Below are positions 24,201 through 36,600 of a stretch of DNA of 64,000 nt, in pieces (within the stretch, counting starts at the first letter, position 1; the number at the start of each line of letters is the position of its first letter). The position numbers were made by a program, and so were the translations under genes. Origin of the DNA: Galeopsis tetrahit (lineage: Eukaryota > Streptophyta > Magnoliopsida > Lamiales > Lamiaceae); contig OY776128.1 in NCBI GenBank assembly GCA_963675135.1, positions 77,816,670-77,880,669 on the forward strand, written 5' to 3'. The notes beneath the pieces were generated by a model that saw only the letters and a list, made by a program, of their open reading frames with translations, was not told where the DNA came from and ran no database searches.

Positions 24201-25331
24201 TAGATGGCATTTATCCTATGTCATATTGAAAATTAGTTCTCAATTTAATTGGTTTTCAGGAGATTTTCATTAAGTGATTAAATGCAGGTGAGGCCTGAAG
24301 TCAGACCAGAAAATTATAGCATATACAAATTGAGAGAAGAGTTCTTGTTTTCATATATACGAACAAGTCAATCTAACCATGGAGCTGAAGCTTCACACTA
24401 TATATACCCTCAAAAGTAGCATCAGTATTTTCCCTCTCAATTTACACTTGATAGACTATTTATCAATTATCCTTTTGTGAAAATAAGATTCCTTTTTTTA
24501 CTCCCTGAAATAGGAAAAGTGTAAAAAGGAAAAGGATGGCAAAAGATTGAAATCAATAAGTAAGCAGGAGGCGGCATCAACTGAACAAGAAAGTGGTTAT
24601 TGGTGAATTCTAAATCCTTATACATGTCTAACTACATTACTCTATGAAATCAATATTTTTTAATGTTGAGTTCTTAACCAATTTTGGCTTAAACAAAATC
24701 GGAAGAGGTACATTTGGTCAAACAGTATATTTGCAACTTCATTTGAATTAAACGGAATCGCGATAAGAAATTCAGATATAGCACACAGATTAATTAACCT
24801 AAAAAATTGATAGGGGGAATAGACTTATCGGTCGTGATGAAGAGGCGATTTTCTATTCCGCACACTTGTGACCGCGGCCAAGGGGCTTCTTCTTCTTATT
24901 CGGCTTCGCTACCTTCGGCGATTATCTTCTAACATTTCCAGCACGAGCCAATCGCGTCAGAATAGAGGGCATGGTGGCGAAAGAGGGGGGGGGGTGAGGC
25001 GCGATGGAGGAAAGATCGGCAAGAGCATCGCGGGAGAAGGGGGCGAAGGCGCGAGGTGGAGGGGAATTAGGGATTCAGAATTCTCTCTCCAATAGAAAAT
25101 GAGGAAACGTGACAATGAAAATCCATTTACATTATTATTGGTCTAATAATAAATTGTGTATACTATTTGTAACAACATTATATTATTTGTAACAACAAAT
25201 ACTTCTTGTAATTTAAAATGTTACTTTTTATAACAAATCTAAATTTTTTATTACAATAGATCAATTTTTCGTAACCATTTAAATATTGGTTACAAATATA
25301 TTGGTTACAAGAAATGCATTTTGTTGTAGTG
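21280..25331. mobile_element. CACTA-2, non-autonomous CACTA element inside the envelope-like ORF
   Basis: 4,052 bp with ends CACTACAAGAAAATGC and GCATTTTGTTGTAGTG, and a 3-bp target duplication GTT (21277-21279, 25332-25334). The first roughly 280 bp closely match CACTA-1, including the GTTACAAAAA/TTTTTGTAAC arrays; the interiors do not obviously match. No transposase is seen. A GC-rich stretch lies at about 24870-25070 near the 3' end, at the same relative place as in CACTA-1. An AT dinucleotide tract is at about 23193-23216. The target reading frame is restored exactly by its removal. Confidence 0.93.
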
Positions 25332-26729
25332 GTTGTGCTAGAAGGGAAAATCAAGTATTGCACCAGGGCAAGCTTGTTGATTGAGAGGTTTTCCCACTAT
25401 TCTCAAATGCAGACCTTTGCAAAACCCCTCCCAGCTCAAAAAATCTTGTTCAGAAAGCTTAGCAAGAAAACTGAACAAAGAAGGATGCTCATGGCCAAAC
25501 CTGCTGAAGAACAGGAGGAAGAGAAGCCTAAGATGAAAAAGAGAACAAAGGCCAGGGCTATCAAAACAAGGAAAATGTCTAAATTATCCTCAAGAGAAGC
25601 CTCAGGAGCATCAGCTGAAGTTGATGCAGTGGCAGAAGAGGGAGTGAGTGTGCCTTCTGACCACTCAGAAGAATTGAGGAGGAAGTACAATGAGACTAGG
25701 CAAAAGAAGAAGGGTGATAAGAGAATCAGGGTAGATGTCCCTGAAAAGGAAGGAAGTGGAAGCAGTAGGGCCAGCAAGAGAAGGGCCAAACCTACTGAGA
25801 AGGTGTTGGAGCTGCAAGAAGAAAAGTTTCTTCAATTGGCTCTAAGGGAGAGCAGAGCTGAAAGTAGGACCAAATCCATGTCAAGGACTAATTCATCTGG
25901 TTCTGGAACTCCAGAATCCAAAGTCCCTGAAGTTCAACCTATAGAGGCCAACATCCCTGAAACTCAGTACCTTGAGCCCAACTCCCCTGAAACCCATGTT
26001 ACCCCTTCCAACCAACCCATTACCCCTGTAAATCTCACTAAGAGATATTCTCCTGAAGGGAATGTGCAAAGAAGTGGCATAGATGTGCTTGCAGACTTAG
26101 CTGTAGATGAGACAAGACTCCTGTCTCCCCTTGACTCATCCATGCTCAATTATTCAAAGCTCTTAGAACATGCACTCAATGAGCCAACCCCCCTAAGTAA
26201 AGCCCCTTCAGATTCATTTCTCTCTAAAGCAACTGAAGTACCCTCATTTGAGCCTAACCCTTCTGAAACCAACATCCCTGAACTTAACCTGCCTGAAGCC
26301 ACTCTAGGAGAACCCAGAGCCAACTCCCCTATAACCCAAAGTCCCCATTCAAGTGGAGATGAGGAGGAGTATACTTATGAAAGTATGCTCAGAGGAGGAG
26401 CAAAGGCTACTGTGGACAGTTTGTATCCACAACTTGCTGAATTTCCAAGAATTCAGAAAACCTTTCATGATCTAAGGATGCTTGTTGATGTAAAAGACAA
26501 GTCTATGATGGAGATATCACAAGTCATCCAAGATAAGGGTGCAAACTGGTGGCAAATAGAGGAGAACAGATTACTACACTTTGCTGGTGTTACAAAGACA
26601 AGATTTCTCATTGATGAGGAGATTTTTGCAAAGCTAGTAGCTGATAAGATTGAGGAGGAGAAAGAAAGAAAAGCCAAGGGAATCAAACACCCTGACAGTA
26701 GCTCCAATGATGATGATTCCCCTGATGAA

Positions 26730-26805
26730 AGGAGGCCTGATTCCTTGATGAAAGGAAGTCAAATCTGAACTTCAAGAATCCCTTGATGAAAGGAGGCCCG
26801 ATTCC
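26730..26805 (+). repeat. 61-bp tandem duplication in envelope-like ORF
   Basis: GATGAAAGGAGGC...GATTCCTTGA occurs twice with a 61-bp period (GGAGGC at 26731 and 26792). Because 61 is not a multiple of three, it shifts the frame and brings in the TGA at 26766-26768. Confidence 0.8.
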
Positions 26806-27808
26806 TTGAGTGAGAACATTATTAAAGAAGGGAGAAAAGAACAAGTTGAAAATGAGAAGAAGACTGCTGATGTATCAGAGTCTTATACAAAAGAAACTGA
26901 GGGAGATGAGTGCTTATTTCCTAACTTGTTTGATCTGTCTAATATTGCAGGTATCTCTCTTGACCAAATTTTTGCAGATGAGTTCTTAACAGATGCACCT
27001 ATCCAAGTAGACACATGCTCAGCTCAAGCCTTACTTGGGATGCAATCAGAGAAGTTGGACACCTTGGCTCATCAAGTTCAATCTGCTCATGCTGAAACTT
27101 CAGGAGCATTGAATGAGCAAGGCAGGACTCTAGCATCTGTGGAGATGAGGCTCACTGGCTCTGAAGATGTTGTGCTACCAACCCTTGAAGCAAGGATCAG
27201 TGGTGTGGAATCTGGTCTCCAAACCATTTCCACTGAAGTTCAAAATGCCAAATCAACCATGGAAGCCATCTCAGAGGAGGTCAAGAAAGAGCAAAAGCTG
27301 CTGAGAGACAATCACAATGCCAATGTCAAAGCTCTCAGGCTCACTGTCAAGCAAGCTCTTGGAAAGAAGACAGCACTACAAAAGAAAAGAGCTGAAGAGC
27401 AAAGGGTAGCTATGGTAAAAGCAGCCTCTGAAAAGTTTTCTCAAGAGGTATTGGCCAACATTGCTGAAGGTGCAGTGGCCAACCTCACTGGGCTTCTTAA
27501 AGCCCAACTGGATGCATCTCTGAAAACAACCTTGGAGGAGGTTGTCCAACAAAAGATGAAGCCTGTTCTAGCTTTTCTTAGCTTGAGCAGTGATAAAATG
27601 CAAGATATACATGATGAAAATGTATATTTGTTGGAAGAGATGAAGTCCCTAAACCAGGCCCAATCCCTGATGGCCTCAACAATGAGTGACCTCAAGCCCC
27701 AGTGTTTTGATGCTGCCAAAAAGGGGGAAAGGGAAAGAGCTAGAGCAAAAGGTGCCTTGGTGATTGGAAGCCCAGTCAAAGGAAAAGACAAAGCTGCTGA
27801 AGGAAAAG

Positions 27809-27860
27809 GAAAAGAGCCTGAAGTGCTAAACTTGGAAAAGAGCCTGAAGTGCTAAACTTG
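27809..27860 (+). repeat. Perfect 26-bp tandem duplication in envelope-like ORF
   Basis: Two identical 26-bp units, 27809-27834 and 27835-27860. The extra copy shifts the frame and creates the TAA that ends the middle ORF at 27855. One copy alone keeps the frame open to 28898. Confidence 0.92.
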
Positions 27861-28898
27861 GAAGAATTGGATGAAGAAGAGCAATTAGCACTTGCATTAA
27901 AGAACTCTATGGCCTCAGCTCAAGAAGAAAGGATGAGGTTACAGCAGAGACCAGGTGGTGAAGTGTCTGGTATGGACAAAGGTGATGAAGGTGTCCAAAC
28001 TAGAGGAAAGATCAAGAGGGCAAAAGGAAAGAAAAGACAAGTTGAAACATTCACTGACTTTCCTAGCAGCCTTGATCTCCCACCTGAATTCAGAATTGAT
28101 GAGGATGAGCCTACATCCAAGAAAGCCAAAACTGCTAAAGAGCCCAAAGCTGCTGAAAAGGACAAGTCTTCTGAATCTGACAAAAGTGCTGAAGGTCCCA
28201 AGTCCACTGAAGACATTGAAGAGCTATTTGGTGAAGGATTTGGACCTGAACCCAAAAAGAAGACAACTGTCCTAGCCCATGATCCATCAAAGCTGTTTCA
28301 TGAAGGGTATGGCAAAGACCCTGAAACACAACAGAAACTGGCCATGATGAGGGCCCAAGAGAAAATGGACTTGATGGAAGAAGCTAACAGAGCAAGAGAT
28401 GAGAGAAGAGCAAACTTTCAGAAACCAAGAAGGAGGAGAGCAACTTACAGCAAGATGAAGCCTCAGCTTCTAATCCCAATGGACACCAAATATCCACACT
28501 TGGATAAATGGGTGCCAATTCAACTGAATGATACATGGGAAGAGGCTAAAAGGGAGTTTGTCTATGACTATTATGTCATTGACAGATGGAATGGAGGAGA
28601 TGCAAACTCTGCCTTCACTGAGTTCATGCTAGAATACTACAGAGAATTGTATCAACAACTACTTGCAGCTGCTGACATTGCAAGAATTGAACTCAATGCT
28701 CCCAAGCCTATCATCTATATGCCTCCAAAGCTTGAAGGATGGATTGACCAAGCAAGGATCCTAAGGGAGTTCACAGAAATTCTGAAGCTGAACAAGATGA
28801 CCCTTGGACCTAAAGGAACCAACCAGGAAGCCATGGCACTCAAGAGGAGAGTGTGGGCACAATATGGGATGCTGCCACCTCCTGGGGATGATCTTTGA

Positions 28899-29460
28899 AT
28901 GGCTAAGTCTTCTGACTTTTTCTGGGTGAAAAATTATCTTATCTGAAGATATTTTTGCTATGTGGTCAAATCTGCTGAAATTGGACAAGCCTGCTGATAT
29001 GTGCATTGACATGTTGTTTGCTCTGATATGGTTTAGAATGATCTGATACAAGAATTGATACATTCTACTTTAATATCTGGAATATCTTGTATTAGTTAGC
29101 TCTAGGTGATAAAGCTCTGATACCTGAAATAGTCTATTTTGCTCTGATCTTATGTTTAGTATGTATATCTTGATTTGTAATGATTCCATGCTCTGATAAG
29201 TTATCTCCAACTATCAACATGCTTGTAATGATTTTATGAATGATAATTGAACCACTTTTGAATCAAGATACATTCATAACAAGAAATCTCTCTATGCCTA
29301 TCTGTGAAACCTACTTGCAACAAAAAAAAAAAAAAAAACAGTGAATACACTAACACATTATCTTTTCAGGAATATTGACCTTAGTCATATCTACTGAAGA
29401 CATATGTAATAGGTGCAGACAAATCACTCTTGCATAGAATATGTAGGTTTTGGCATCATC
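28899..29460 (+). other. 3' non-coding region of inner element
   Basis: Lies between the envelope-like ORF stop and the polypurine tract. It contains repeated GCTCTGATA/TGCTGATA motifs like those in the LTR U3 and an A-run at about 29322-29338. No gene is visible. Confidence 0.6.
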
Positions 29461-29474
29461 AAAAAGGGGGAAAT
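29461..29474 (+). other. Polypurine tract of inner element
   Basis: AAAAAGGGGGAAAT immediately before the 3' LTR; the expected plus-strand priming site. Confidence 0.92.
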
Positions 29475-31423
29475 TGTTGGGAATAAAATGATACATGTTT
29501 TGATTAAATACCAAAACCCCCTGAGACATGCCTAAGTCAAATTGATAGTGTTCTAAAAATGTTAGAACACATAGCATAAGGCTAGATGAGAAGCTGAAAT
29601 GTTAGGCAGCTCTTAAACAATTAGATGCACAATTTGAGGGGGAACCTATGCTTTAAAGATGACCAAGATCAAGTCCCCTCAAGGCTCAAAATCTGGAACT
29701 ATCACTTATGATCAAGGACACTCTATGAAACATCAAATGCTCTGATCAGGAGAGTTGTTCAGAGAAGATGTCCTTATGCAAAAACAAGATTGTAAAGCTC
29801 AAAAGGACAAGTCCAATAAGATGCTCTGATCAGGAGAGTTGTCCAGAGAAGCTGTCCATATGCAAGACTGGTAAAATCAAAAGACAAGCTTAATGACTCT
29901 GATCAGGAGAGTTGTCCAAAGAAGCTAGCCATATGCAAGAACAAGTTTACCTAGCTCAAAAGGACAAAGACTACTCAAAGGTTTTGATCAGGAGAGAAGC
30001 CAAATCTATGTGATAAGTGCTCTGATGCTAAAAATGCTGATCAGAAGAGTTGTCCAGAAAAGTTATCTCAGCATGAGTGAATCAGAACAAATGCTCTAAA
30101 GGTTGAAGGTCAACTATGCTGAAGATTTAGAGACAACCATACCCTAAAGAAATGCAATGCAACATGCTAAGATCACTGTGAAATGAAATAAAGGGAAAGA
30201 GCCAAGTCATCTGAAGAAGAGCAAGCCAACCTTGCTGATAAGCAAGACTGCTGATAGTGATAAGAAGAGTTGTCCACTTGATAAGGAATGTTGTCCTATC
30301 ATTAGATCAACCTTCAGAAGCCATGTCCAAGTCCTAACAAGAAGTCAAACTTTGGGAAAAGTGCTGGAGAATGAAGACAAAGTCTTACAAGCCGGTTATT
30401 ACCCAAATGAGGACATGTCACTATCAAGAATCTGTCTTCCAGTTTGAAGAACTCAAGGAAGACATTTATAGCAATTTGGGGCTGCCTCTCCAACGGGCAA
30501 ATCCTCCATTTTGTCTATAAATACAGAAGTGTGAAGACCATTTGAAAGCACCTCAACAGAATCCAACTACTCAAGTATTCTGAAGCTCATAGAACTTTTA
30601 AAAAGCTTTCAAAGACTATCTTAGTCTTCATACACTTCTTCTAAGCTGTACATCACTGTATATCCATACAAAGCTTAGAGAGATATCTTATCCTTATACC
30701 TTGATCTTCATTGTAAAGGATATCTCATTAGTTGGAACCTTACTTCAATCCTTACCCCTTTCAAGTAAGAAAGTGAGAAGGGTGTTGTAGTAGAAGTGGT
30801 AGGAGCTGACTGTTGAGAGAAGAACAGTTCAGTTCTGAGTTGAGAAGAGGGTACTAGGACTCTAGACATCCTAGGGATCAATTCACCAAGGAGTGGTGTT
30901 CTTGATCAAGTGCACCTTGGCACTATAAAACAAGTTAATTCCAAGAGAGAAGGAATTATCCTGTTAAATCAGGGAAAGTGGATGTAGGAGCTTGAGTCTC
31001 TGAACCACTATAAATCTCCTGTGTTGATTTATCTTACAAGTACTTACATTCATTCAACACTGCACACAAAACTGATCTTTCAAAGATATCTATTCAAAGA
31101 CTGTGCAAAATTGATTTGGACAAGTTCCCTGAAGCTTAACTGGACTGTTTTGGATTGACAAAGTGATTTCAGAATCTTAAGGAGTCTAAACTTAAAGGGC
31201 CAACCACTATTCCGCACAATATAACTCCTTTAGATAGTTACTCAACTAAGTACTCAATAGTACTTAGTAGATTGATTATCTTAGAAGAGTTAATTATCTT
31301 CAGCAGAGTTGTCCAAGACAACCTTGCTGAGCTCTGGTTTGATCAAAGTTGAAAAGAACTGCATACAAGTGTATTCCCCCCCCCCCCCCATACACTTGTT
31401 ATATACTCCTTTCAGGACCAACA
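29475..31423 (+). repeat. 3' LTR of inner retrotransposon (1949 bp)
   Basis: Matches 8705-10650 with about 7 substitutions and a 3-base longer C-run. TATAAATA is at 30516-30523. It is followed by the TAATT target copy. Confidence 0.95.
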
Positions 31424-33825
31424 TAATTCATTTCACCCATCATTGACATCTCAAATTTACTTTGCATGAGTGTTGAAAAACTTTCACTTAGCTTTTTGTT
31501 AGGTGACCCAAAGATGATGTCATCTGCGTAAATTTGGACGAGTAAAATGTCTTTCCCTTCTTGTCTTCTGAACAAGGTTCTATCGACCTTGCCCTTAGTA
31601 AAACCATTTTCTAATAGAAAGAGAGAGAGAGTATCATACCATGCTCTTGGAGCTTGCTTTAGTCCGTATAAAGCTTTCTTCAACCTGTACACCTGGTTGC
31701 CTTTGACTTCGAAACCTGGAGGTTGTTCAACATACACTTCTTCCGCAAGAATACCGTTAAGAAATGCACTTTTAACATCCATTTGATATACAGTAAACTT
31801 CATGTGAGCAGCATATGCAAGGAACAATCGAATAGCTTCTAGTCTAGCAACAGGAGCATAAGTTTCATCATAGTCTATGCCTTCAGCTTGTGAATAGCCT
31901 TGGGCAACTAGTCTAGCCTTATTCCTAACAACTAAATCATTCTCATCTTTCTTATTCTTGAAAATCCATCGAGTGCCAACTACATTATGATGTTTCGGCC
32001 TATGGACAAGTTCCCTGACGTCGTTTCGAACAAACTGGTTCAACTCGTCTTGCATAGCGATGATCCAATTACTATCAGCCAATGCCTCTTTAACAGTGGT
32101 AGGCTCAATAGCAGAGAGGAAACAACACCAGCAAAACATAGTTGGACTAGGCTGTTCTTGCGACTTAAAGAGTTGTCGTCTAGTCTTCACACCAATAGTA
32201 GAGTCACCAATGATATTTTCAGTATCATGTGCAGATTTCCATGTTTTTCTATTCTTAACAGGAACACTATCATCATCTATATCATGTACAGCATCATGTA
32301 TGTCAACATCATTTGTATCATCAGATTTAACAGGAGTAGTAGAGTCAACTAGGGCAGGCATGTTAGCTGGTCTAGAAGACTTACCTTGAGCACTTACCTT
32401 CTCTTTGTCATCAGACTCGAGAGCTTTCATGAATGGATTGTAGGCTTGAACGGATTCATATACCTCTGATTCTTTGTCAGATTCGATCGTTAGATCAGTT
32501 ACTTTCTCACTGATCTTGTCGGCAGACGAGTCTTGTCGAGATTCATCGAAAACCACATGTGGTGTTTCTTCCACACAAAGAGTTGAGTAGTTGAATACCC
32601 TAAATGCTTTGCTAGTCGAGGAGTATCCTAAGAATATCCCCTCGTCTGCTTTAGCATCGAAAGCATTCAACTTGCTCTTTCCATTGTTATGGATGAAACA
32701 CTTACAACCAAATATATGGAAATATGAAATTCTGGGTTTTCTACCTTTCCAAACCTCATAAGGAGTCTTGCCTAGCGCTTTGTTGATCGCGCTTCTGTTC
32801 TGTGAGTGTCATGCAGTGTTAATAGCTTCTGCCCAAAACTTTTGAGGAGTTTTGTACTCAGCTAGCATGGTCCTACAGGCTTCTTTGAGAGTTTGATTCC
32901 TTCTTTCAGCTACACCGTTTTGTTGTGGCGTCCTAGCTGCACTAGTTAGATGCTGGATACCACGTTTAGCACAGAAATCTTGAATATAGCAATTAATGAA
33001 CTCAGTTCCCTTGTCACTACGAATCTTGGCAATAGACTGGTTCTTCTCAACTTGTAACTTCTTCAACAGATCTGGCAGAAGTGTTTGTGTATCACTCTTC
33101 TTGTGTAGGAAGACTACCCAAGTAAAATTAGAATAGTCGTCTACAACAACAAGTGTGTACCTTCTACCATTCAAGGTTGGAGGAGTTATTGGACCATGAA
33201 GATCCATATGTAGGAGTTCTAGGACTCTACTAGTTGAGAGAGTAGGAATTGACTTAAAAGAACCTTTCACCTGTTTACCCTATTGACAAGCCGTGCATAC
33301 ATGTGACTTGTAGTAAACTTCATTGGGAATACCTTCCACAAGGTAATCTCTGACTATCTTATTAAGAACCTTAAAGTTTAAGTGACAGAGGCGTCTATGC
33401 CAGAGCCAGCCAAGTTCTTTAGGATTCTTAGTAAGTAGACAGGTGTCCCTCGGACAACTGTTCCAGTTCACTATGTACACACTACCTTGTCTTACGCCGA
33501 CTAGTAGGACTGTGTGTGTCCTTTTGTCAATGATTTCACATTTGCGGCTCTTGAACTGCACCTTGTATCCACGATCACAAAACTGTGAAACAGAGAGTAA
33601 ATTATATTTCAAACCTTCAACATATGAGACATCTTGTATCTCTACGTCTCCATTCCGGATGTAACCAAATCCTTTAGTAACAGCAGTAGAGCTATCACCA
33701 AATATCACTTTTGGTCCTTCCTGCTCATGGTAACTTGATAAGAGAGCCTTGGTACCAGTCATGTGGTGCGAACAACCACTGTCTATGTACCAGGTTTCTC
33801 CTACAGAGCCACCCTTCTTATACAA
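31424..33825 (-). pseudogene. pol 5' part of outer element (protease, integrase, RT), stops present
   Basis: Minus-strand Ty1-copia pol. In order: aspartic protease motif DSGCSHHMTG near the start; the GAG-pre-integrase HHCC zinc region (WLWHRRLCHLN...HVCTACQ); integrase DDE core (HMDLHGP, RSDKGTEF, QNGVAERRNQTL); and RT with DVKSAFLNG, YGLKQAPRAW and an intact YADD catalytic box. In-frame stops occur at 33277-33279 (TAG) and about 32806-32808 (TGA, at a conserved Cys in AINTAC). Several stops also lie between gag and pol (33826-33876), where Gag's usual WVPK-type ending appears in a different frame. The RT is cut at MMGEMNY by the inner element and resumes at 8704. The right TSD copy TAATT is 31424-31428. 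Confidence 0.87.
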
Positions 33826-33876
33826 GTCAAGTCGACCCTACAATGAAGATATTCAATAATTTAGGTACCCATTTGT

Positions 33877-36417
33877 TTATTGGGGTCCTGGGGGGTTAGT
33901 CGAGTTCAAAGGAATCCAAATATACATTGGAGTCTTGAACAAGTTCGATCTCTTAAGCTTTCGGCCATACTTGTTACAAAATAAGACCTTGTTGTCCTTA
34001 TCTGGCCTATCAGTCGAGTTCGGGTCTACTCTTTGGAGATAGCCTTTCGACTTAATCTCTACTTGAGCAGGCACTGGTCTATGATAGTCAGAATAGGGCT
34101 TATATGCGTTAGGTCCATACGGTTTATAGACTCGTTTAGGTCTTTCCTCACTTATAATATCATATGACAAAGGTGGGGGATATAGGATAGCTTGTGTACG
34201 ATATTTTGGAGCAACCTGTCTAGGCCTAGACGAGTAGAGCTGGGACTGCCTTATGAAAGGAGGTCTAGGCTCTTGTCGTCTAGTCTGTACCTGTCTAGTA
34301 CTCGTCTCCTCAGGATACCAATCCTCGTATCTGACCTGGTTGGGTCGTCCACGATTAGTGGTCCTTTGAAGATTAGTTCTAGGTGGAACAAGCTTGTTGT
34401 TAGCATTCTTTTTACCTCCCTTGGTAATCGGAATGTTAACTCGAGCTTGTTTAGGTACAGTACCTTTAGAAGAAGTTCCAATATCGTATATCATTGGTCC
34501 TTTTCCTTTATCATTTGGCAAAAGTCTTGAGTTAGTAGTAGTAGGGTTCTTAATGACTCGAGTAGACGAGCTAGATGACTCAGCACCTATACCTGTCTTG
34601 TCACCTGGATCTCTGTACCTATCTAACAATTCAAGGTTAATCTTAGAAGAGTTAACCAGGTCAGTAAGTTTGAGATCAAGTGTGATGACCTCGGTCTCTA
34701 AGAACTTATTACGTTCTTCAAGTCTGTTGCACTTGCTCTTTAAAACATTGAATTCATTTCTCTCAGTTGCATGTGTCTTAAGTAGGTCTTGATATAACCT
34801 GTCTGTCAATGCACACTTTTCTTTGAGTTGTCTCAACTCTTCAGTCAAGCGTTCATTTAGGATTGTTACATTAGGATCTACTTTAGACTGAGCCTCCTTA
34901 AGATCAATGATTCCTTGTTTTAATGCGATGGTTTCATCACTGACTTCGATGAATGCTTGGTTAGCAAGTAGAAGGTCGTCTTCGACAGCACTAGTAGAGT
35001 GCTGCAGACTACTTCCTACTTCACTACTAGCAGTGTCACTTTCATCTGTTTCTGAATCATCACATGATCGAAAAGAAGTAGCAGATGATACCTCTTGGTC
35101 GATTTTAGCCATACAGCATAGACCATCATCTACTATGAATGCTTCATTGTGATCTCGATCAGACGAGTGGCTAGATAAGGACGATGGGAACTCGTCTGAA
35201 TCCGAATCAGAGTCATCATTGGCCATCATTGCCTTCTTGCCACGATTGTATCTTCTTTCCCTTCGTGCTTTACGTTCTTCTCGATCATCAGTGCTCAGGT
35301 CTGGACATTCATATATGTAATGACCTGGCTTTTCACAGTTATAGCACAAGAGATCATTAGTAGCCTTTTTAATAGGAGATTTATCTCTACGCTTATCACG
35401 TCTATCAGAACGCTGAATCTTCCTATCATCAGACTCTCTATCTCGCCTGTTACCTTTTGAGACTTCGTCTCTCCTTTCGGACGAGTTTCGGTCTCTTCTG
35501 GTTTCAGATGAGTTCTTAGAAGAGGACGCTCTATGATCCCTATAGAACTTCTTATATCTACCAAAACGTTTATTCAGCCTATCAAACTTTCTAACCATGA
35601 GGTTCACCTGATCCTTCAGACTAAGATCAGTATCTAGCTCGTCTTTCACAGAAGCAGACTTAGTCTTAGACTTAGACCTGTCTACCTTAGAGGGCTTAGA
35701 AGAGCTAGACTTAAAGGCAACGTTCTTAGATACAGCATATTCTCTATCACTACTGACTACTGGTTGATCAAACTCATGTGCCTTTAGAGTTTGAAACATG
35801 GTCTCTGCACTCCACTTGTCTATGTCTTGGGTATTCTTAACAAGCATCTTTACCATTTTCCATCGAGGATCTAAGCTCTTAAGAATCCTAAGATTGATTT
35901 CGCGAGGAGTATATGTTTTACCAAGAACTTCCAGATCATTCATAATCTTAGTAAAACGAGTATCCAGCTGGTCGATAGTTTCGCCAGCTTTCATCCGAAA
36001 TGATTCAAATCTTTGGACAGCAGTGGAAAGTTTGCTCTCTTTGATCAGGGATGTCCCTTCACAAATGATAGCTAGTCTGTCCCACAATTCTTTGGCAGTT
36101 TTACATTTTAACACCTTTCCTAGATACTCGTTAGGAAGTGTGTGTAAGATGTAATTTTTTGCCAAACTATCCAAATTATTTTGACGCATTTCTTCTGAGG
36201 TTAGATCTGACCTGGGTTTCTTGACGAGAGTACCAATTGGTTTGTCTTTGTCGAGGGTAGCAGTATTTGGGATCATTGTCACGATCGGACCCTCTGTGAC
36301 AACCGATATCATTAGATCGTGCGTGGAGCTGAAAATTGCCTCCATTCGCAACTTCCAATAGTCGTAGTCCTGAACCTGGAACTTGGGTAACTTGTTAGCG
36401 CTGATCTCAAGAGACAT
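33877..36417 (-). CDS. gag of outer Sirevirus-like element (846 aa, intact ORF)
   Basis: Intact 846-codon ORF encoding the structural Gag that would form virus-like particles. The N-terminal Ty1-copia Gag domain begins with the KLPKF...YDYWKLRM type motif and contains EGTSLIKESKL and ETIDQLDTRF segments. A CCHC zinc knuckle (CYNCEKPGHYIYEC) lies at about residues 357-371, followed by a Ser/Asp-rich stretch, a coiled-coil-like region (about 480-600) and a basic Arg/Pro-rich C-terminus. The start is 185 bp inside the primer-binding site. It ends in TAA with pol downstream in the same frame. Confidence 0.88.
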   Translation of the reverse strand: MSLEISANKLPKFQVQDYDYWKLRMEAIFSSTHDLMISVVTEGPIVTMIPNTATLDKDKPIGTLVKKPRSDLTSEEMRQNNLDSLAKNYILHTLPNEYLGKVLKCKTAKELWDRLAIICEGTSLIKESKLSTAVQRFESFRMKAGETIDQLDTRFTKIMNDLEVLGKTYTPREINLRILKSLDPRWKMVKMLVKNTQDIDKWSAETMFQTLKAHEFDQPVVSSDREYAVSKNVAFKSSSSKPSKVDRSKSKTKSASVKDELDTDLSLKDQVNLMVRKFDRLNKRFGRYKKFYRDHRASSSKNSSETRRDRNSSERRDEVSKGNRRDRESDDRKIQRSDRRDKRRDKSPIKKATNDLLCYNCEKPGHYIYECPDLSTDDREERKARRERRYNRGKKAMMANDDSDSDSDEFPSSLSSHSSDRDHNEAFIVDDGLCCMAKIDQEVSSATSFRSCDDSETDESDTASSEVGSSLQHSTSAVEDDLLLANQAFIEVSDETIALKQGIIDLKEAQSKVDPNVTILNERLTEELRQLKEKCALTDRLYQDLLKTHATERNEFNVLKSKCNRLEERNKFLETEVITLDLKLTDLVNSSKINLELLDRYRDPGDKTGIGAESSSSSTRVIKNPTTTNSRLLPNDKGKGPMIYDIGTSSKGTVPKQARVNIPITKGGKKNANNKLVPPRTNLQRTTNRGRPNQVRYEDWYPEETSTRQVQTRRQEPRPPFIRQSQLYSSRPRQVAPKYRTQAILYPPPLSYDIISEERPKRVYKPYGPNAYKPYSDYHRPVPAQVEIKSKGYLQRVDPNSTDRPDKDNKVLFCNKYGRKLKRSNLFKTPMYIWIPLNSTNPPGPQ

Positions 36418-36600
36418 GATTTCAAGAAGTAAGTGCTAAGTAGTTTTTATGATCAAGAAGCAGTTAAATAGAGAACAAGAAACAAGAAACAGATATAACA
36501 CGAATGTTGGTCAAGAACACGTAAGCAGATATAATCACGGACCAAGACTTCACCCTAAGTCTTAAGTCGGTTATCAAGAAACAGCAGTTCGTAAACTACT

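Larger units (their letters stand above)
20581..28898 (+). pseudogene. Envelope-like third ORF of inner element, broken by CACTA-2 and two tandem duplications
   Basis: Sirevirus-type extra ORF downstream of pol, function unproven. Without CACTA-2 plus one GTT copy, a 61-bp duplication (about 26730-26791 versus 26792 onward) and a 26-bp duplication (27809-27860), the whole stretch is one frame of about 1,392 codons. The N-terminal domain has the CLEGYMAEFFAFLKW motif and resembles in layout the start of the outer element's third ORF. Then follow a Lys/Glu-rich and Pro/Glu/Thr repeat region (SPET/IPE motifs, about 25900-26350), a helical coiled-coil region (about 27040-27720), another charged linker, and a conserved-looking globular C-terminus from about 28460 (Trp/Tyr-rich, ending PPPGDDL). 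No signal peptide or membrane segment is obvious. Confidence 0.82.
8705..31423 (+). mobile_element. Inner Sirevirus/Maximus-type Ty1-copia element nested in the outer element's RT
   Basis: Full-length plus-strand LTR retrotransposon of 22,719 bp, flanked by a perfect TAATT target duplication (8700-8704, 31424-31428). LTRs begin TGTTGG and end CCAACA. The order is LTR, Met-tRNA primer site, gag, pol, spacer, envelope-like ORF, polypurine tract, LTR. Two CACTA elements (3,437 and 4,052 bp) interrupt pol and the envelope-like ORF; without them it is about 15.2 kb. The LTRs differ at about 7 positions and one C-run in about 1,946 bp, so insertion was recent, probably within a few hundred thousand years at usual plant rates. 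Pol is disabled by two stops and loss of the RT catalytic box, so any movement needed proteins from another copy, unless the damage came later. Confidence 0.95.
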
